The translations under genes and the position numbers were made by a program. From Volvox africanus (taxonomy: Eukaryota; Chlorophyta; Chlorophyceae; Chlamydomonadales; Volvocaceae): 64,000 bases of DNA. Of the stretch, positions 8,664 through 23,549 are shown one piece after another; the stretch's first letter is position 1; every line of letters starts with the position of its first letter. Below the pieces are notes generated by a model that saw only the letters and a list, made by a program, of their open reading frames with translations, was not told where the DNA came from and did not search any database. Location of the stretch: NCBI GenBank assembly GCA_030268105.1, contig BSDZ01000112.1:1445501-1509500 (forward strand), in the 5' to 3' direction.

Positions 8664-11603
8664 TGTTAAGGAGATAGAGGAAGTATACCGCTGCAATGAT
8701 GTATTACAGTAGTCAGAAGAGGTCAGAAGTATAAGACACTAGACGATTGCTAGCTGTTGGGTGACTATTGCAGAGCTCAGGTACCCTTAAATACTAGTTC
8801 TAATGGCTTCTGATCAACAACACCCTGGAACACTGCAGTATGCAGCTCTCTACCATTGGGTAGTTGCCCAGCACCTACCACCAGCAACTTCCTACCACTT
8901 GGCTGCTCAGCACCTATCACCTTGCACACTGCAACTGCCTGTCACAACTGCCGCCCTGCAACTGCTAGATAGGTAACTGTGACGGTTTGCACCGTCCACA
9001 ACTTAACAGACACATGTTGGAAGTTAGGAATATAGACCTCAAGGAGATGTATTCAGCCCTAGGTCTGAGGGTTTTGCCTTTCCTTTCTTATATGAGAGCA
9101 ACTCTCTCGCGTCAATTTGTTAAGTTCTGGACGGTGCAAACCGTCGCTGTTACCTATCTAGCAGTTGCAGGGCGGCAAGGTGGTAGCTGTGACAGGCAGT
9201 TGCAGGGTGCAAGGTGGTAGGTGCTGGACAGCTGCCAAGTGGTAGAAAGTTGCTGGTGGTAGGTGCTAGGTAGGTACCCAAGGGGAGACACTTGACTGCA
9301 TAGACACGTGACTGCAGTGCGTTGGGAGTGGTTGATCAGAAGCCATTAGTAGTATTGAAGGGTGCCTGAACTCTGCAGTAGTTACCCAACAGCTAGCAAT
9401 CGTCTAGTATCTCATACTTCTGACCTCTTCTGACTACTGTAATACTTCATAGCAGCAGTATACTTGCTCTATCTCCTTTACACAATTATCCCACCTATCC
9501 AATAGGTGGGCGTGTTAAGGAGATAGAGGAAGTATACTGCTGCTCCTTCACTCGGCTACACCCATACAAACTTACTAATAACCACCTGCAAAACTATATT
9601 ATTTGATAATGAGTGCATTAAATCTTCATTACCAAATAAGCCGCTGTTTGTAATACTGTCTTGTTTGTACAAACTTACGCTTGTGATTTAATTAGCCAAA
9701 ATTGGTGCAAACTCATCTTTAAAAATCGATACCAAACTTAAATTTCTAAAGATTTAATTTCGACATTAACAGACGGGGTTTTTGATGAGGTAACAAGATG
9801 GCAAAATCGGCCACTTGATAGCGTTTATATTTGGACTGTATCCATGTAAAGTCCCGGGATAATAATATTGTAATTAACAAGGCTGTGTTTTTAACCGCTC
9901 CATTCAGTAAGAAAGTTAGGTGTAAAATATTCCATAAAAAAATACTTTTTAAACCCATCCCACAAACTAAAATGCTATTTAACTTTAAGGTTAAAAGATG
10001 ATAAACCCTGGTTATACTATTCTCACTTACTCGTAACAGATATTGCTGTAAGTTTTTTAGGCACGGCAACACTTATATTTGACTTCACCTAAAGCCTTTG
10101 TCATCGCATCAGCCACCATCTTCTCCGTGGGGCAGTAATTCGCTCAACCTCCCACCTAGCGACCCGCTCTCTGACAAAATGATGCATGACATCAATGTGT
10201 TTTGACCGTTGGGACGTCAGGCAAGGGCCCGAATAGTGATATTCGGTTGCTGAACAATCACTGCGACCTCCACACTTCATACACTCGCGAACCATATGCG
10301 GTAAACGTTGTGTAATGATATAAGAAATATTATTTCTCGGCGATTCCTAACAATATGATGCCTTGCGCCGTAATCTCTCAGAATTTGTTAATCTCGCTAA
10401 ATCGCTACCATTATATGTATTTAATGTAATAGTCAGCTAAGCGCCCGGCCCCTCCCTGGGCCGTATTACTTGCTGTCATTCATTTGTATATGAGTGTTGC
10501 TCAATCTGAACATTTAGAACCTGTACATATGACTTTACAACAAAGAACTCTGAAGTGCATACATGGCTGTTCATGGCTAATTTTCTAATGATCTAACTAT
10601 CTAATTATATTCTGGAGCAGCAAGCTGCCGGAGTGAGCAAGTCTGGGTAACGATCCGGGAAATTTGGAAAAAGCAAACCAATAGTAGCCAGGCAACAATG
10701 TCGCCAGATGGACCCGAACAAAGCAACCAAGAGCCACAGTTACACATCGAGCAGGCCCCCAAAATAGCCTTATCCGGCAAGCATAAGGCATAGCAGCTTG
10801 GCGTAGGCGTGAAAATTGACCATGAAAAGGAGCATGGGTAAGACGATGATGAACCAAATGCTTTCCAAATCCAGACTTACTACAAGGCAGAATAGTTAAA
10901 TTGTTGCACAGGATGGAATTGTATAACGAATTCACGCCACAATTTTCAGCACGGTTATTAATTTGTCATCGTATCAAGAATGTCATGCACATTCCTAACC
11001 GAAATTGTTTCATGGCTCGTGTTTCTGTTATTCTCCGTTATTTCTTATGCACATTGTTGAGTTGTGCGGTACAAGACGTTTATGGTAAATTTTGGATTGC
11101 CGGCATGTGAAAGGCCCAAGATTGGAGCCTGGATGACCTGTGCCACTAGACGGGGACTGCCTTGACGGGCATAGGAAATGCCAGGGGCCAGCGGCTGTAC
11201 AGTTGCAAAATGATAATAAGACTACGTTGACGCCGATCACACGGCTTATATTGCCGGAGTTGACGTGAGATCACACGATGGGAAAGGACAGATTGGCTGA
11301 CCCCTTCGTGTCTTAACAATTGTGTAATGTGGTCTTTCACGTTTGAAGCAGTGATGGAGGAACACGGACTTGACAGATGGTTAAGACGAAGACATTGCAA
11401 AAGACGTCAAATATATAATGCATGACGTCTATAATTAAAGCTGCAACAACTGCGAGCTGAGCCTGGGAGAGCAACCTCATTCTCAACACCCAGCTTTTGG
11501 CTTTTGAAAAGAGAATAGAAACGGAGCAGAAATCGGAGGAATCATTTGCGTTTGCAAATCGGAGGAAGCAAAAAACGCTGGACAAGGGAGCAACCGTGGC
11601 GGG
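8664..11603 (+). repeat. Array unit 3 (2940 bp, one minisatellite copy)
   Basis: It appears identical in layout and LTR variants to the preceding unit, so the two look like a recent duplication. RNase H relic at 10057-10295 (minus); gag relic ATG at 11278. Confidence 0.95.
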
Positions 11604-14414
11604 TGTTAAGGAGATAGAGGAAGTATACCGCTGCAATGATGTATTACAGTAGTCAGAAGAGGTCAGAAGTATAAGACACTAGACGATTGCTAGCTGTTGG
11701 GTGACTATTGCAGAGCTCAGGTACCCTTAAATATTAGTTCTAATGGCTTCTGATCAACAACTCCCTGGAGCACTGCAGTATGCAGCTCTCTACCATTGGG
11801 TAGTTGCCCAGCACCTACCACCAGCAACTTCCTACCACTTGGCTGCTCAGCACCTATCACCTTGCACACTGCAACTGCCTGTCACAACTGCCGCCCTGCA
11901 ACTGCTAGATAGGTAACTGTGACGGTTTGCACCGTCCACAACTTAACAGACACATGTTGGAAGTTAGGAATATAGTTGCAGGGCGGCAAGGTGGTAGCTG
12001 TGACAGGCAGTTGCAGGGTGCAAGGTGGTAGGTGCTGGACAGCTGCCAAGTGGTAGAAAGTTGCTGGTGGTAGGTGCTAGGTAGGTACCCAAGGGGAGAC
12101 ACTTGACTGCATAGACACGTGACTGCAGTGCGTTGGGAGTGGTTGATCAGAAGCCATTAGTAGTATTGAAGGGTGCCTGAACTCTGCAGTAGTTACCCAA
12201 CAGCTAGCAATCGTCTAGTATCTCATACTTCTGACCTCTTCTGACTACTGTAATACTTCATAGCAGCAGTATACTTGCTCTATCTCCTTTACACAATTAT
12301 CCCACCTATCCAATAGGTGGGCGTGTTAAGGAGATAGAGGAAGTATACTGCTGCTCCTTCACTCGGCTACACCCATACAAACTTACTAATAACCACCTGC
12401 AAAACTATATTATTTGATAATGAGTGCATTAAATCTTCATTACCAAATAAGCCGCTGTTTGTAATACTGTCTTGTTTGTACAAACTTACGCTTGTGATTT
12501 AATTAGCCAAAATTGGTGCAAACTCATCTTTAAAAATCGATACCAAACTTAAATTTCTAAAGATTTAATTTCGACATTAACAGACGGGGTTTTTGATGAG
12601 GTAACAAGATGGCAAAATCGGCCACTTGATAGCGTTTATATTTGGACTGTATCCATGTAAAGTCCCGGGATAATAATATTGTAATTAACAAGGCTGTGTT
12701 TTTAACCGCTCCATTCAGTAAGAAAGTTAGGTGTAAAATATTCCATAAAAAAATACTTTTAAAACCCATCCCACAAACTAAAATGCTATTTAACTTTAAG
12801 GTTAAAAGATGATAAACCCTGGTTATACTATTCTCACTTACTCGTAACAGATATTGCTGTAAGTTTTTTAGGCACGGCAACACTTATATTTGACTTCACC
12901 TAAAGCCTTTGTCATCGCATCAGCCACCATCTTCTCCGTGGGGCAGTAATTCGCTCAACCTCCCACCTAGCGACCCGCTCTCTGACAAAATGATGCATGA
13001 CATCAATGTGTTTTGACCGTTGGGACGTCAGGCAAGGGCCCGAATAGTGATATTCGGTTGCTGAACAATCACTGCGACCTCCACACTTCATACACTCGCG
13101 AACCATATGCGGTAAACGTTGTGTAATGATATAAGAAATATTATTTCTCGGCGATTCCTAACAATATGATGCCTTGCGCCGTAATCTCTCAGAATTTGTT
13201 AATCTCGCTAAATCGCTACCATTATATGTATTTAATGTAATAGTCAGCTAAGCGCCCGGCCCCTCCCTGGGCCGTATTACTTGCTGTCATTCATTTGTAT
13301 ATGAGTGTTGCTCAATCTGAACATTTAGAACCTGTACATATGACTTTACAACAAAGAACTCTGAAGTGCATACATGGCTGTTCATGGCTAATTTTCTAAT
13401 GATCTAACTATCTAATTATATTCTGGAGCAGCAAGCTGCCGGAGTGAGCAAGTCTGGGTAACGATCCGGGAAATTTGGAAAAAGCAAACCAATAGTAGCC
13501 AGGCAACAATGTCGCCAGATGGACCCGAACAAAGCAACCAAGAGCCACAGTTACACATCGAGCAGGCCCCCAAAATAGCCTTATCCGGCAAGCATAAGGC
13601 ATAGCAGCTTGGCGTAGGCGTGAAAATTGACCATGAAAAGGAGCATGGGTAAGACGATGATGAACCAAATGCTTTCCAAATCCAGACTTACTACAAGGCA
13701 GAATAGTTAAATTGTTGCACAGGATGGAATTGTATAACGAATTCACGCCACAATTTTCAGCACGGTTATTAATTTGTCATCGTATCAAGAATGTCATGCA
13801 CATTCCTAACCGAAATTGTTTCATGGCTCGTGTTTCTGTTATTCTCCGTTATTTCTTATGCACATTGTTGAGTTGTGCGGTACAAGACGTTTATGGTAAA
13901 TTTTGGATTGCCGGCATGTGAAAGGCCCAAGATTGGAGCCTGGATGACCTGTGCCACTAGACGGGGACTGCCTTGACGGGCATAGGAAATGCCAGGGGCC
14001 AGCGGCTGTACAGTTGCAAAATGATAATAAGACTACGTTGACGCCGATCACACGGCTTATATTGCCGGAGTTGACGTGAGATCACACGATGGGAAAGGAC
14101 AGATTGGCTGACCCCTTCGTGTCTTAACAATTGTGTAATGTGGTCTTTCACGTTTGAAGCAGTGATGGAGGAACACGGACTTGACAGATGGTTAAGACGA
14201 AGACATTGCAAAAGACGTCAAATATATAATGCATGACGTCTATAATTAAAGCTGCAACAACTGCGAGCTGAGCCTGGGAGAGCAACCTCATTCTCAACAC
14301 CCAGCTTTTGGCTTTTGAAAAGAGAATAGAAACGGAGCAGAAATCGGAGGAATCATTTGCGTTTGCAAATCGGAGGAAGCAAAAAACGCTGGACAAGGGA
14401 GCAACCGTGGCGGG
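11604..14414 (+). repeat. Array unit 4 (2811 bp, with 129-bp internal deletion)
   Basis: It has one minisatellite copy. At about 11975 the sequence jumps from the spacer (GGAATATAG) directly into the minus-strand LTR (TTGCAGGGCGG). This removes most of the spacer, the left CAATT duplication and the LTR end with its palindrome. RNase H relic at 12868-13106 (minus); gag relic ATG at 14089. Confidence 0.95.
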
Positions 14415-17400
14415 TGTTAAGGAGATAGAGGAAGTATACCGCTGCAATGATGTATTACAGTAGTCAGAAGAGGTCAGAAGTATAAGACACTAGACGATTG
14501 CTAGCTGTTGGGTGACTATTGCAGAGCTCAGGTACCCTTAAATATTAGTTCTAATGGCTTCTGATCAACAACTCCCTGGAGCACTGCAGTATGCAGCTCT
14601 CTACCATTGGGTAGTTGCCCAGCACCTACCACCAGCAACTTCCTACCACTTGGCTGCTCAGCCCCTATCACCTTGCACACTGCAGTCAAGTGTCTATGCA
14701 GTTCTCTACCATTGGGTAGTTGCCCAGCACCTACCACCAGCAACTTCCTACCACTTGGCTGCTCAGCACCTATCACCTTGCACACTGCAACTGCCTGTCA
14801 CAACTGCCGCCCTGCAACTGCTAGATAGGTAACTGTGACGGTTTGCACCGTCCACAACTTAACAGACACATGTTGGAAGTTAGGAATATAGACCTCAAGG
14901 AGATGTATTCAGCCCTAGGTCTGAGGGTTTTGCCTTTCCTTTCTTATATGAGAGCAACTCTCTCGCGTCAATTTGTTAAGTTCTGGACGGTGCAAACCGT
15001 CGCTGTTACCTATCTAGCAGTTGCAGGGCGGCAAGGTGGTAGCTGTGACAGGCAGTTGCAGGGTGCAAGGTGGTAGGTGCTGGACAGCTGCCAAGTGGTA
15101 GAAAGTTGCTGGTGGTAGGTGCTAGGTAGGTACCCAAGGGGAGACACTTGACTGCATAGACACGTGACTGCAGTGCGTTGGGAGTGGTTGATCAGAAGCC
15201 ATTAGTAGTATTGAAGGGTGCCTGAACTCTGCAGTAGTTACCCAACAGCTAGCAATCGTCTAGTATCTCATACTTCTGACCTCTTCTGACTACTGTAATA
15301 CTTCATAGCAGCAGTATACTTGCTCTATCTCCTTTACACAATTATCCCACCTATCCAATAGGTGGGCGTGTTAAGGAGATAGAGGAAGTATACTGCTGCT
15401 CCTTCACTCGGCTACACCCATACAAACTTACTAATAACCACCTGCAAAACTATATTATTTGATAATGAGTGCATTAAATCTTCATTACCAAATAAGCCGC
15501 TGTTTGTAATACTGTCTTGTTTGTACAAACTTACGCTTGTGATTTAATTAGCCAAAATTGGTGCAAACTCATCTTTAAAAATCGATACCAAACTTAAATT
15601 TCTAAAGATTTAATTTCGACATTAACAGACGGGGTTTTTGATGAGGTAACAAGATGGCAAAATCGGCCACTTGATAGCGTTTATATTTGGACTGTATCCA
15701 TGTAAAGTCCCGGGATAATAATATTGTAATTAACAAGGCTGTGTTTTTAACCGCTCCATTCAGTAAGAAAGTTAGGTGTAAAATATTCCATAAAAAAATA
15801 CTTTTTAAACCCATCCCACAAACTAAAATGCTATTTAACTTTAAGGTTAAAAGATGATAAACCCTGGTTATACTATTCTCACTTACTCGTAACAGATATT
15901 GCTGTAAGTTTTTTAGGCACGGCAACACTTATATTTGACTTCACCTAAAGCCTTTGTCATCGCATCAGCCACCATCTTCTCCGTGGGGCAGTAATTCGCT
16001 CAACCTCCCACCTAGCGACCCGCTCTCTGACAAAATGATGCATGACATCAATGTGTTTTGACCGTTGGGACGTCAGGCAAGGGCCCGAATAGTGATATTC
16101 GGTTGCTGAACAATCACTGCGACCTCCACACTTCATACACTCGCGAACCATATGCGGTAAACGTTGTGTAATGATATAAGAAATATTATTTCTCGGCGAT
16201 TCCTAACAATATGATGCCTTGCGCCGTAATCTCTCAGAATTTGTTAATCTCGCTAAATCGCTACCATTATATGTATTTAATGTAATAGTCAGCTAAGCGC
16301 CCGGCCCCTCCCTGGGCCGTATTACTTGCTGTCATTCATTTGTATATGAGTGTTGCTCAATCTGAACATTTAGAACCTGTACATATGACTTTACAACAAA
16401 GAACTCTGAAGTGCATACATGGCTGTTCATGGCTAATTTTCTAATGATCTAACTATCTAATTATATTCTGGAGCAGCAAGCTGCCGGAGTGAGCAAGTCT
16501 GGGTAACGATCCGGGAAATTTGGAAAAAGCAAACCAATAGTAGCCAGGCAACAATGTCGCCAGATGGACCCGAACAAAGCAACCAAGAGCCACAGTTACA
16601 CATCGAGCAGGCCCCCAAAATAGCCTTATCCGGCAAGCATAAGGCATAGCAGCTTGGCGTAGGCGTGAAAATTGACCATGAAAAGGAGCATGGGTAAGAC
16701 GATGATGAACCAAATGCTTTCCAAATCCAGACTTACTACAAGGCAGAATAGTTAAATTGTTGCACAGGATGGAATTGTATAACGAATTCACGCCACAATT
16801 TTCAGCACGGTTATTAATTTGTCATCGTATCAAGAATGTCATGCACATTCCTAACCGAAATTGTTTCATGGCTCGTGTTTCTGTTATTCTCCGTTATTTC
16901 TTATGCACATTGTTGAGTTGTGCGGTACAAGACGTTTATGGTAAATTTTGGATTGCCGGCATGTGAAAGGCCCAAGATTGGAGCCTGGATGACCTGTGCC
17001 ACTAGACGGGGACTGCCTTGACGGGCATAGGAAATGCCAGGGGCCAGCGGCTGTACAGTTGCAAAATGATAATAAGACTACGTTGACGCCGATCACACGG
17101 CTTATATTGCCGGAGTTGACGTGAGATCACACGATGGGAAAGGACAGATTGGCTGACCCCTTCGTGTCTTAACAATTGTGTAATGTGGTCTTTCACGTTT
17201 GAAGCAGTGATGGAGGAACACGGACTTGACAGATGGTTAAGACGAAGACATTGCAAAAGACGTCAAATATATAATGCATGACGTCTATAATTAAAGCTGC
17301 AACAACTGCGAGCTGAGCCTGGGAGAGCAACCTCATTCTCAACACCCAGCTTTTGGCTTTTGAAAAGAGAATAGAAACGGAGCAGAAATCGGAGGAATCA

Positions 17401-17459
17401 TTTGCGTTTGCAAATCGGAGGAAGCAAAAAACGCTGGACAAGGGAGCAACCGTGGCGGG
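14415..17459 (+). repeat. Array unit 5 (3045 bp, two minisatellite copies)
   Basis: Consensus unit. RNase H relic at 15913-16151 (minus); gag relic ATG at 17134. Confidence 0.95.
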
Positions 17460-20400
17460 TGTTAAGGAGATAGAGGAAGTATACCGCTGCAATGATGTAT
17501 TACAGTAGTCAGAAGAGGTCAGAAGTATAAGACACTAGACGATTGCTAGCTGTTGGGTGACTATTGCAGAGCTCAGGTACCCTTAAATATTAGTTCTAAT
17601 GGCTTCTGATCAACAACTCCCTGGAGCACTGCAGTATGCAGCTCTCTACCATTGGGTAGTTGCCCAGCACCTACCACCAGCAACTTCCTACCACTTGGCT
17701 GCTCAGCCCCTATCACCTTGCACACTGCAGTCAAGTGTCTATGCAGTTCTCTACCATTGGGTAGTTGCCCAGCACCTACCACCAGCAACTTCCTACCACT
17801 TGGCTGCTCAGCACCTATCACCTTGCACACTGCAACTGCCTGTCACAACTGCCGCCCTGCAACTGCTAGATAGGTAACTGTGACGGTTTGCACCGTCCAC
17901 AACTTAACAGACACATGTTGGAAGTTAGGAATATAGACCTCAAGGAGATGTATTCAGCCCTAGGTCTGAGGGTTTTGCCTTTCCTTTCTTATATGAGAGC
18001 AACTCTCTCGCGTCAATTTGTTAAGTTCTGGACGGTGCAAACCGTCGCTGTTACCTATCTAGCAGTTGCAGGGCGGCAAGGTGGTAGCTGTGACAGGCAG
18101 TTGCAGGGTGCAAGGTGGTAGGTGCTGGACAGCTGCCAAGTGGTAGAAAGTTGCTGGTGGTAGGTGCTAGGTAGGTACCCAAGGGGAGACACTTGACTGC
18201 ATAGACACGTGACTGCAGTGCGTTGGGAGTGGTTGATCAGAAGCCATTAGTAGTATTGAAGGGTGCCTGAACTCTGCAGTAGTTACCCAACAGCTAGCAA
18301 TCGTCTAGTATCTCATACTTCTGACCTCTTCTGACTACTGTAATACTTCATAGCAGCAGTATACTTGCTCTATCTCCTTTACACAATTATCCCACCTATC
18401 CAATAGGTGGGCGTGTTAAGGAGATAGAGGAAGTATACTGCTGCTCCTTCACTCGGCTACACCCATACAAACTTACTAATAACCACCTGCAAAACTATAT
18501 TATTTGATAATGAGTGCATTAAATCTTCATTACCAAATAAGCCGCTGTTTGTAATACTGTCTTGTTTGTACAAACTTACGCTTGTGATTTAATTAGCCAA
18601 AATTGGTGCAAACTCATCTTTAAAAATCGATACCAAACTTAAATTTCTAAAGATTTAATTTCGACATTAACAGACGGGGTTTTTGATGAGGTAACAAGAT
18701 GGCAAAATCGGCCACTTGATAGCGTTTATATTTGGACTGTATCCATGTAAAGTCCCGGGATAATAATATTGTAATTAACAAGGCTGTGTTTTTAACCGCT
18801 CCATTCAGTAAGAAAGTTAGGTGTAAAATATTCCATAAAAAAATACTTTTAAAACCCATCCCACAAACTAAAATGCTATTTAACTTTAAGGTTAAAAGAT
18901 GATAAACCCTGGTTATACTATTCTCACTTACTCGTAACAGATATTGCTGTAAGTTTTTTAGGCACGGCAACACTTATATTTGACTTCACCTAAAGCCTTT
19001 GTCATCGCATCAGCCACCATCTTCTCCGTGGGGCAGTAATTCGCTCAACCTCCCACCTAGCGACCCGCTCTCTGACAAAATGATGCATGACATCAATGTG
19101 TTTTGACCGTTGGGACGTCAGGCAAGGGCCCGAATAGTGATATTCGGTTGCTGAACAATCACTGCGACCTCCACACTTCATACACTCGCGAACCATATGC
19201 GGTAAACGTTGTGTAATGATATAAGAAATATTATTTCTCGGCGATTCCTAACAATATGATGCCTTGCGCCGTAATCTCTCAGAATTTGTTAATCTCGCTA
19301 AATCGCTACCATTATATGTATTTAATGTAATAGTCAGCTAAGCGCCCGGCCCCTCCCTGGGCCGTATTACTTGCTGTCATTCATTTGTATATGAGTGTTG
19401 CTCAATCTGAACATTTAGAACCTGTACATATGACTTTACAACAAAGAACTCTGAAGTGCATACATGGCTGTTCATGGCTAATTTTCTAATGATCTAACTA
19501 TCTAATTATATTCTGGAGCAGCAAGCTGCCGGAGTGAGCAAGTCTGGGTAACGATCCGGGAAATTTGGAAAAAGCAAACCAATAGTAGCCAGGCAACAAT
19601 GTCGCCAGATGGACCCGAACAAAGCAACCAAGAGCCACAGTTACACATCGAGCAGGCCCCCAAAATAGCCTTATCCGGCAAGCATAAGGCATAGCAGCTT
19701 GGCGTAGGCGTGAAAATTGACCATGAAAAGGAGCATGGGTAAGACGATGATGAACCAAATGCTTTCCAAATCCAGACTTACTACAAGGCAGAATAGTTAA
19801 ATTGTTGCACAGGATGGAATTGTATAACGAATTCACGCCACAATTTTCAGCACGGTTATTAATTTGTCATCGTATCAAGAATGTCATGCACATTCCTAAC
19901 CGAAATTGTTTCATGGCTCGTGTTTCTGTTATTCTCCGTTATTTCTTATGCACATTGTTGAGTTGTGCGGTACAAGACGTTTATGGTAAATTTTGGATTG
20001 CCGGCATGTGAAAGGCCCAAGATTGGAGCCTGGATGACCTGTGCCACTAGACGGGGACTGCCTTGACGGGCATAGGAAATGCCAGGGGCCAGCGGCTGTA
20101 CAGTTGCAAAATGATAATAAGACTACGTTGACGCCGATCACACGGCTTATATTGCCGGAGTTGACGTGAGATCACACGATGGGAAAGGACAGATTGGCTG
20201 ACCCCTTCGTGTCTTAACAATTGTGTAATGTGGTCTTTCACGTTTGAAGCAGTGATGGAGGAACACGGACTTGACAGATGGTTAAGACGAAGACATTGCA
20301 AAAGACGTCAAATATATAATGCATGACGTCTATAATTAAAGCTGCAACAACTGCGAGCTGAGCCTGGGAGAGCAACCTCATTCTCAACACCCAGCTTTTG

Positions 20401-20504
20401 GCTTTTGAAAAGAGAATAGAAACGGAGCAGAAATCGGAGGAATCATTTGCGTTTGCAAATCGGAGGAAGCAAAAAACGCTGGACAAGGGAGCAACCGTGG
20501 CGGG
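17460..20504 (+). repeat. Array unit 6 (3045 bp, two minisatellite copies)
   Basis: Consensus unit. RNase H relic at 18958-19196 (minus); gag relic ATG at 20179. Confidence 0.95.
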
Positions 20505-23500
20505 TGTTAAGGAGATAGAGGAAGTATACCGCTGCAATGATGTATTACAGTAGTCAGAAGAGGTCAGAAGTATAAGACACTAGACGATTGCTAGCTGTTG
20601 GGTGACTATTGCAGAGCTCAGGTACCCTTAAATATTAGTTCTAATGGCTTCTGATCAACAACTCCCTGGAGCACTGCAGTATGCAGCTCTCTACCATTGG
20701 GTAGTTGCCCAGCACCTACCACCAGCAACTTCCTACCACTTGGCTGCTCAGCCCCTATCACCTTGCACACTGCAGTCAAGTGTCTATGCAGTTCTCTACC
20801 ATTGGGTAGTTGCCCAGCACCTACCACCAGCAACTTCCTACCACTTGGCTGCTCAGCACCTATCACCTTGCACACTGCAACTGCCTGTCACAACTGCCGC
20901 CCTGCAACTGCTAGATAGGTAACTGTGACGGTTTGCACCGTCCACAACTTAACAGACACATGTTGGAAGTTAGGAATATAGACCTCAAGGAGATGTATTC
21001 AGCCCTAGGTCTGAGGGTTTTGCCTTTCCTTTCTTATATGAGAGCAACTCTCTCGCGTCAATTTGTTAAGTTCTGGACGGTGCAAACCGTCGCTGTTACC
21101 TATCTAGCAGTTGCAGGGCGGCAAGGTGGTAGCTGTGACAGGCAGTTGCAGGGTGCAAGGTGGTAGGTGCTGGACAGCTGCCAAGTGGTAGAAAGTTGCT
21201 GGTGGTAGGTGCTAGGTAGGTACCCAAGGGGAGACACTTGACTGCATAGACACGTGACTGCAGTGCGTTGGGAGTGGTTGATCAGAAGCCATTAGTAGTA
21301 TTGAAGGGTGCCTGAACTCTGCAGTAGTTACCCAACAGCTAGCAATCGTCTAGTATCTCATACTTCTGACCTCTTCTGACTACTGTAATACTTCATAGCA
21401 GCAGTATACTTGCTCTATCTCCTTTACACAATTATCCCACCTATCCAATAGGTGGGCGTGTTAAGGAGATAGAGGAAGTATACTGCTGCTCCTTCACTCG
21501 GCTACACCCATACAAACTTACTAATAACCACCTGCAAAACTATATTATTTGATAATGAGTGCATTAAATCTTCATTACCAAATAAGCCGCTGTTTGTAAT
21601 ACTGTCTTGTTTGTACAAACTTACGCTTGTGATTTAATTAGCCAAAATTGGTGCAAACTCATCTTTAAAAATCGATACCAAACTTAAATTTCTAAAGATT
21701 TAATTTCGACATTAACAGACGGGGTTTTTGATGAGGTAACAAGATGGCAAAATCGGCCACTTGATAGCGTTTATATTTGGACTGTATCCATGTAAAGTCC
21801 CGGGATAATAATATTGTAATTAACAAGGCTGTGTTTTTAACCGCTCCATTCAGTAAGAAAGTTAGGTGTAAAATATTCCATAAAAAAATACTTTTTAAAC
21901 CCATCCCACAAACTAAAATGCTATTTAACTTTAAGGTTAAAAGATGATAAACCCTGGTTATACTATTCTCACTTACTCGTAACAGATATTGCTGTAAGTT
22001 TTTTAGGCACGGCAACACTTATATTTGACTTCACCTAAAGCCTTTGTCATCGCATCAGCCACCATCTTCTCCGTGGGGCAGTAATTCGCTCAACCTCCCA
22101 CCTAGCGACCCGCTCTCTGACAAAATGATGCATGACATCAATGTGTTTTGACCGTTGGGACGTCAGGCAAGGGCCCGAATAGTGATATTCGGTTGCTGAA
22201 CAATCACTGCGACCTCCACACTTCATACACTCGCGAACCATATGCGGTAAACGTTGTGTAATGATATAAGAAATATTATTTCTCGGCGATTCCTAACAAT
22301 ATGATGCCTTGCGCCGTAATCTCTCAGAATTTGTTAATCTCGCTAAATCGCTACCATTATATGTATTTAATGTAATAGTCAGCTAAGCGCCCGGCCCCTC
22401 CCTGGGCCGTATTACTTGCTGTCATTCATTTGTATATGAGTGTTGCTCAATCTGAACATTTAGAACCTGTACATATGACTTTACAACAAAGAACTCTGAA
22501 GTGCATACATGGCTGTTCATGGCTAATTTTCTAATGATCTAACTATCTAATTATATTCTGGAGCAGCAAGCTGCCGGAGTGAGCAAGTCTGGGTAACGAT
22601 CCGGGAAATTTGGAAAAAGCAAACCAATAGTAGCCAGGCAACAATGTCGCCAGATGGACCCGAACAAAGCAACCAAGAGCCACAGTTACACATCGAGCAG
22701 GCCCCCAAAATAGCCTTATCCGGCAAGCATAAGGCATAGCAGCTTGGCGTAGGCGTGAAAATTGACCATGAAAAGGAGCATGGGTAAGACGATGATGAAC
22801 CAAATGCTTTCCAAATCCAGACTTACTACAAGGCAGAATAGTTAAATTGTTGCACAGGATGGAATTGTATAACGAATTCACGCCACAATTTTCAGCACGG
22901 TTATTAATTTGTCATCGTATCAAGAATGTCATGCACATTCCTAACCGAAATTGTTTCATGGCTCGTGTTTCTGTTATTCTCCGTTATTTCTTATGCACAT
23001 TGTTGAGTTGTGCGGTACAAGACGTTTATGGTAAATTTTGGATTGCCGGCATGTGAAAGGCCCAAGATTGGAGCCTGGATGACCTGTGCCACTAGACGGG
23101 GACTGCCTTGACGGGCATAGGAAATGCCAGGGGCCAGCGGCTGTACAGTTGCAAAATGATAATAAGACTACGTTGACGCCGATCACACGGCTTATATTGC
23201 CGGAGTTGACGTGAGATCACACGATGGGAAAGGACAGATTGGCTGACCCCTTCGTGTCTTAACAATTGTGTAATGTGGTCTTTCACGTTTGAAGCAGTGA
23301 TGGAGGAACACGGACTTGACAGATGGTTAAGACGAAGACATTGCAAAAGACGTCAAATATATAATGCATGACGTCTATAATTAAAGCTGCAACAACTGCG
23401 AGCTGAGCCTGGGAGAGCAACCTCATTCTCAACACCCAGCTTTTGGCTTTTGAAAAGAGAATAGAAACGGAGCAGAAATCGGAGGAATCATTTGCGTTTG

Positions 23501-23549
23501 CAAATCGGAGGAAGCAAAAAACGCTGGACAAGGGAGCAACCGTGGCGGG
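20505..23549 (+). repeat. Array unit 7 (3045 bp, two minisatellite copies)
   Basis: Consensus unit. RNase H relic at 22003-22241 (minus); gag relic ATG at 23224. Confidence 0.95.
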
